A stretch of DNA of 7,568 nucleotides from an uncultured Marinilabiliales bacterium (GTDB taxonomy: Bacteria > Bacteroidota > Bacteroidia > Bacteroidales > BM520). Each line of letters starts with the position of its first letter. Within the stretch, counting starts at the first letter, position 1. Positions 7,139 to 7,568 of this stretch are shown piece after piece. The stretch lies in contig CALFIZ010000215.1 of the NCBI GenBank assembly GCA_937877575.1, forward strand, positions 1 to 7,568, given 5' to 3'. The notes beneath the pieces are model-generated. The model searched no databases. It saw nothing but the letters and a program-made list of their open reading frames with translations, and had not been told where the DNA came from. The position numbers and the translations under genes are program-made.

Positions 7139-7568
7139 ATGAAAAAGTTACTCTTTACATTTTGTCTTATGGCGGCTATGGTCCTCAATGCTCAGGAAGT
7201 CGCAAAAACTTATTATTTCAACTCACCGCAAATAATTGATCACAATGGTTATATTCTGGTGGAGTTTCCCGGAACTATGCAGTCGGCAGTTCTCGGCAAT
7301 CCTATGATGCCTTATTGTGCTTCACAGCTCCTGCTTCCTCCAGGATATGAGGCTTCTGACGTGGAACTCGAATTCGGCAGGCTGATACAGATTGAAGCCA
7401 AAGGGGAAATCTTCCCGAAACAGCCTGTACGCCCTTACAGCGCAGACCCTATAACCGATTTTTATAAGAATGAGGATGTGTATAACAGCAAGGCTGCCTA
7501 TCCGGCTAAGGCTTCAGGTGTCCTCTCTACGGGTTTCTATAAAGGCCATTCCATTGCAAATGTGGTAT
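7139..7568 (+). CDS. Exported protein with gingipain-type (peptidase C25) propeptide-like N-terminus, 3' end missing
   Basis: The ATG at 7139 opens a frame that runs off the window, giving 143 complete codons without a stop. Residues 1-18 form a Sec signal peptide with likely cleavage at NA|Q. The mature start contains GNPMMPYCASQLLLPPGYE (53-71), a predicted strand DVELEF (74-79), PKQPVRPYS (93-101), and a late segment LSTGFYKGHSIANV (129-142). This order (G-x-P-x-x-P, LLLPPG, P-x-x-P, then G-x-x-x-GH near the propeptide end) resembles the propeptides of gingipain-like C25 cysteine proteases of Bacteroidota, which are T9SS cargo. The catalytic domain, its His/Cys dyad and any sorting domain lie beyond the window, so protease activity and Arg or Lys specificity cannot be seen. 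It follows the ROK gene after 19 A/T-rich bases with no terminator or promoter, so it is likely co-transcribed. Another secreted T9SS protein with a similar prodomain is the main alternative. Confidence 0.72.
   Translation, partial: MKKLLFTFCLMAAMVLNAQEVAKTYYFNSPQIIDHNGYILVEFPGTMQSAVLGNPMMPYCASQLLLPPGYEASDVELEFGRLIQIEAKGEIFPKQPVRPYSADPITDFYKNEDVYNSKAAYPAKASGVLSTGFYKGHSIANVV

Larger units (their letters stand above)
2936..7568 (+). other. Putative operon: GH109-like, PPAD-like, ROK kinase, C25-like
   Basis: Four same-strand genes are separated by 17, 2 and 19 bases. No TAnnTTTG element or hairpin-plus-T-tract was found in the three gaps. The unit is bounded upstream by the terminator at 2856-2885 and the promoter at 2898-2931; its downstream end is outside the window. 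Three of the four products carry export signals (Tat with a possible lipobox, Sec, Sec) and one is cytosolic. Co-transcription is inferred from spacing only. Confidence 0.75.

Overview
The window looks like Bacteroidota (Bacteroidales-type) DNA. Three things point there: a giant repeat protein ending in a type IX secretion (T9SS) type A sorting domain, a promoter of the Bacteroidota form (TAnnTTTG at -7), and gene starts preceded by A-rich stretches without Shine-Dalgarno motifs. I cannot name the genus. All genes lie on the + strand.

Region 1 (1-2828) is the 3' part of a long surface or secreted protein gene that enters from upstream of the window. It has six ~49-residue 'CDSY...GCDSIVTL' repeats, five SprB-like repeats, two Ig-like modules with a W-N-x-x-x-T-T-Q-S-I motif, and a YPNPAND-type T9SS C-terminal domain. 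A strong rho-independent terminator at 2856-2885 closes it.

Region 2 (2886-2963) holds a promoter for the next transcription unit.

Region 3 (2964-7568) is a tightly packed four-gene cluster with gaps of 17, 2 and 19 bases. In order it encodes: (a) a Tat-signal, lipobox-bearing Gfo/Idh/MocA-fold protein of the GH109 alpha-N-acetylgalactosaminidase type; (b) an exported homologue of the Porphyromonas gingivalis peptidylarginine deiminase (PPAD), with the full catalytic set and the RPR motif that reads C-terminal arginine, but ending in a dockerin-like calcium-binding module instead of a T9SS sorting domain; (c) a cytoplasmic ROK-family sugar kinase without the usual zinc motif; and (d) the start of an exported protein whose N-terminal region resembles the propeptide of gingipain-type (C25) cysteine proteases, cut off by the window end.

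The most interesting reading is that a PPAD-like enzyme and a gingipain-like protease are encoded together. In P. gingivalis the Arg-gingipains create the C-terminal arginines that PPAD citrullinates, and as far as I recall those genes are not neighbours there. With a GalNAc-releasing glycosidase and a sugar kinase in the same unit, the cluster could be a glycoprotein-processing module: strip the glycan, cut the peptide, citrullinate the new end, phosphorylate the sugar. That pathway is inference. The family assignments of the GH109-like, PPAD-like and ROK genes are well supported by visible motifs; the C25 assignment rests only on a partial propeptide.
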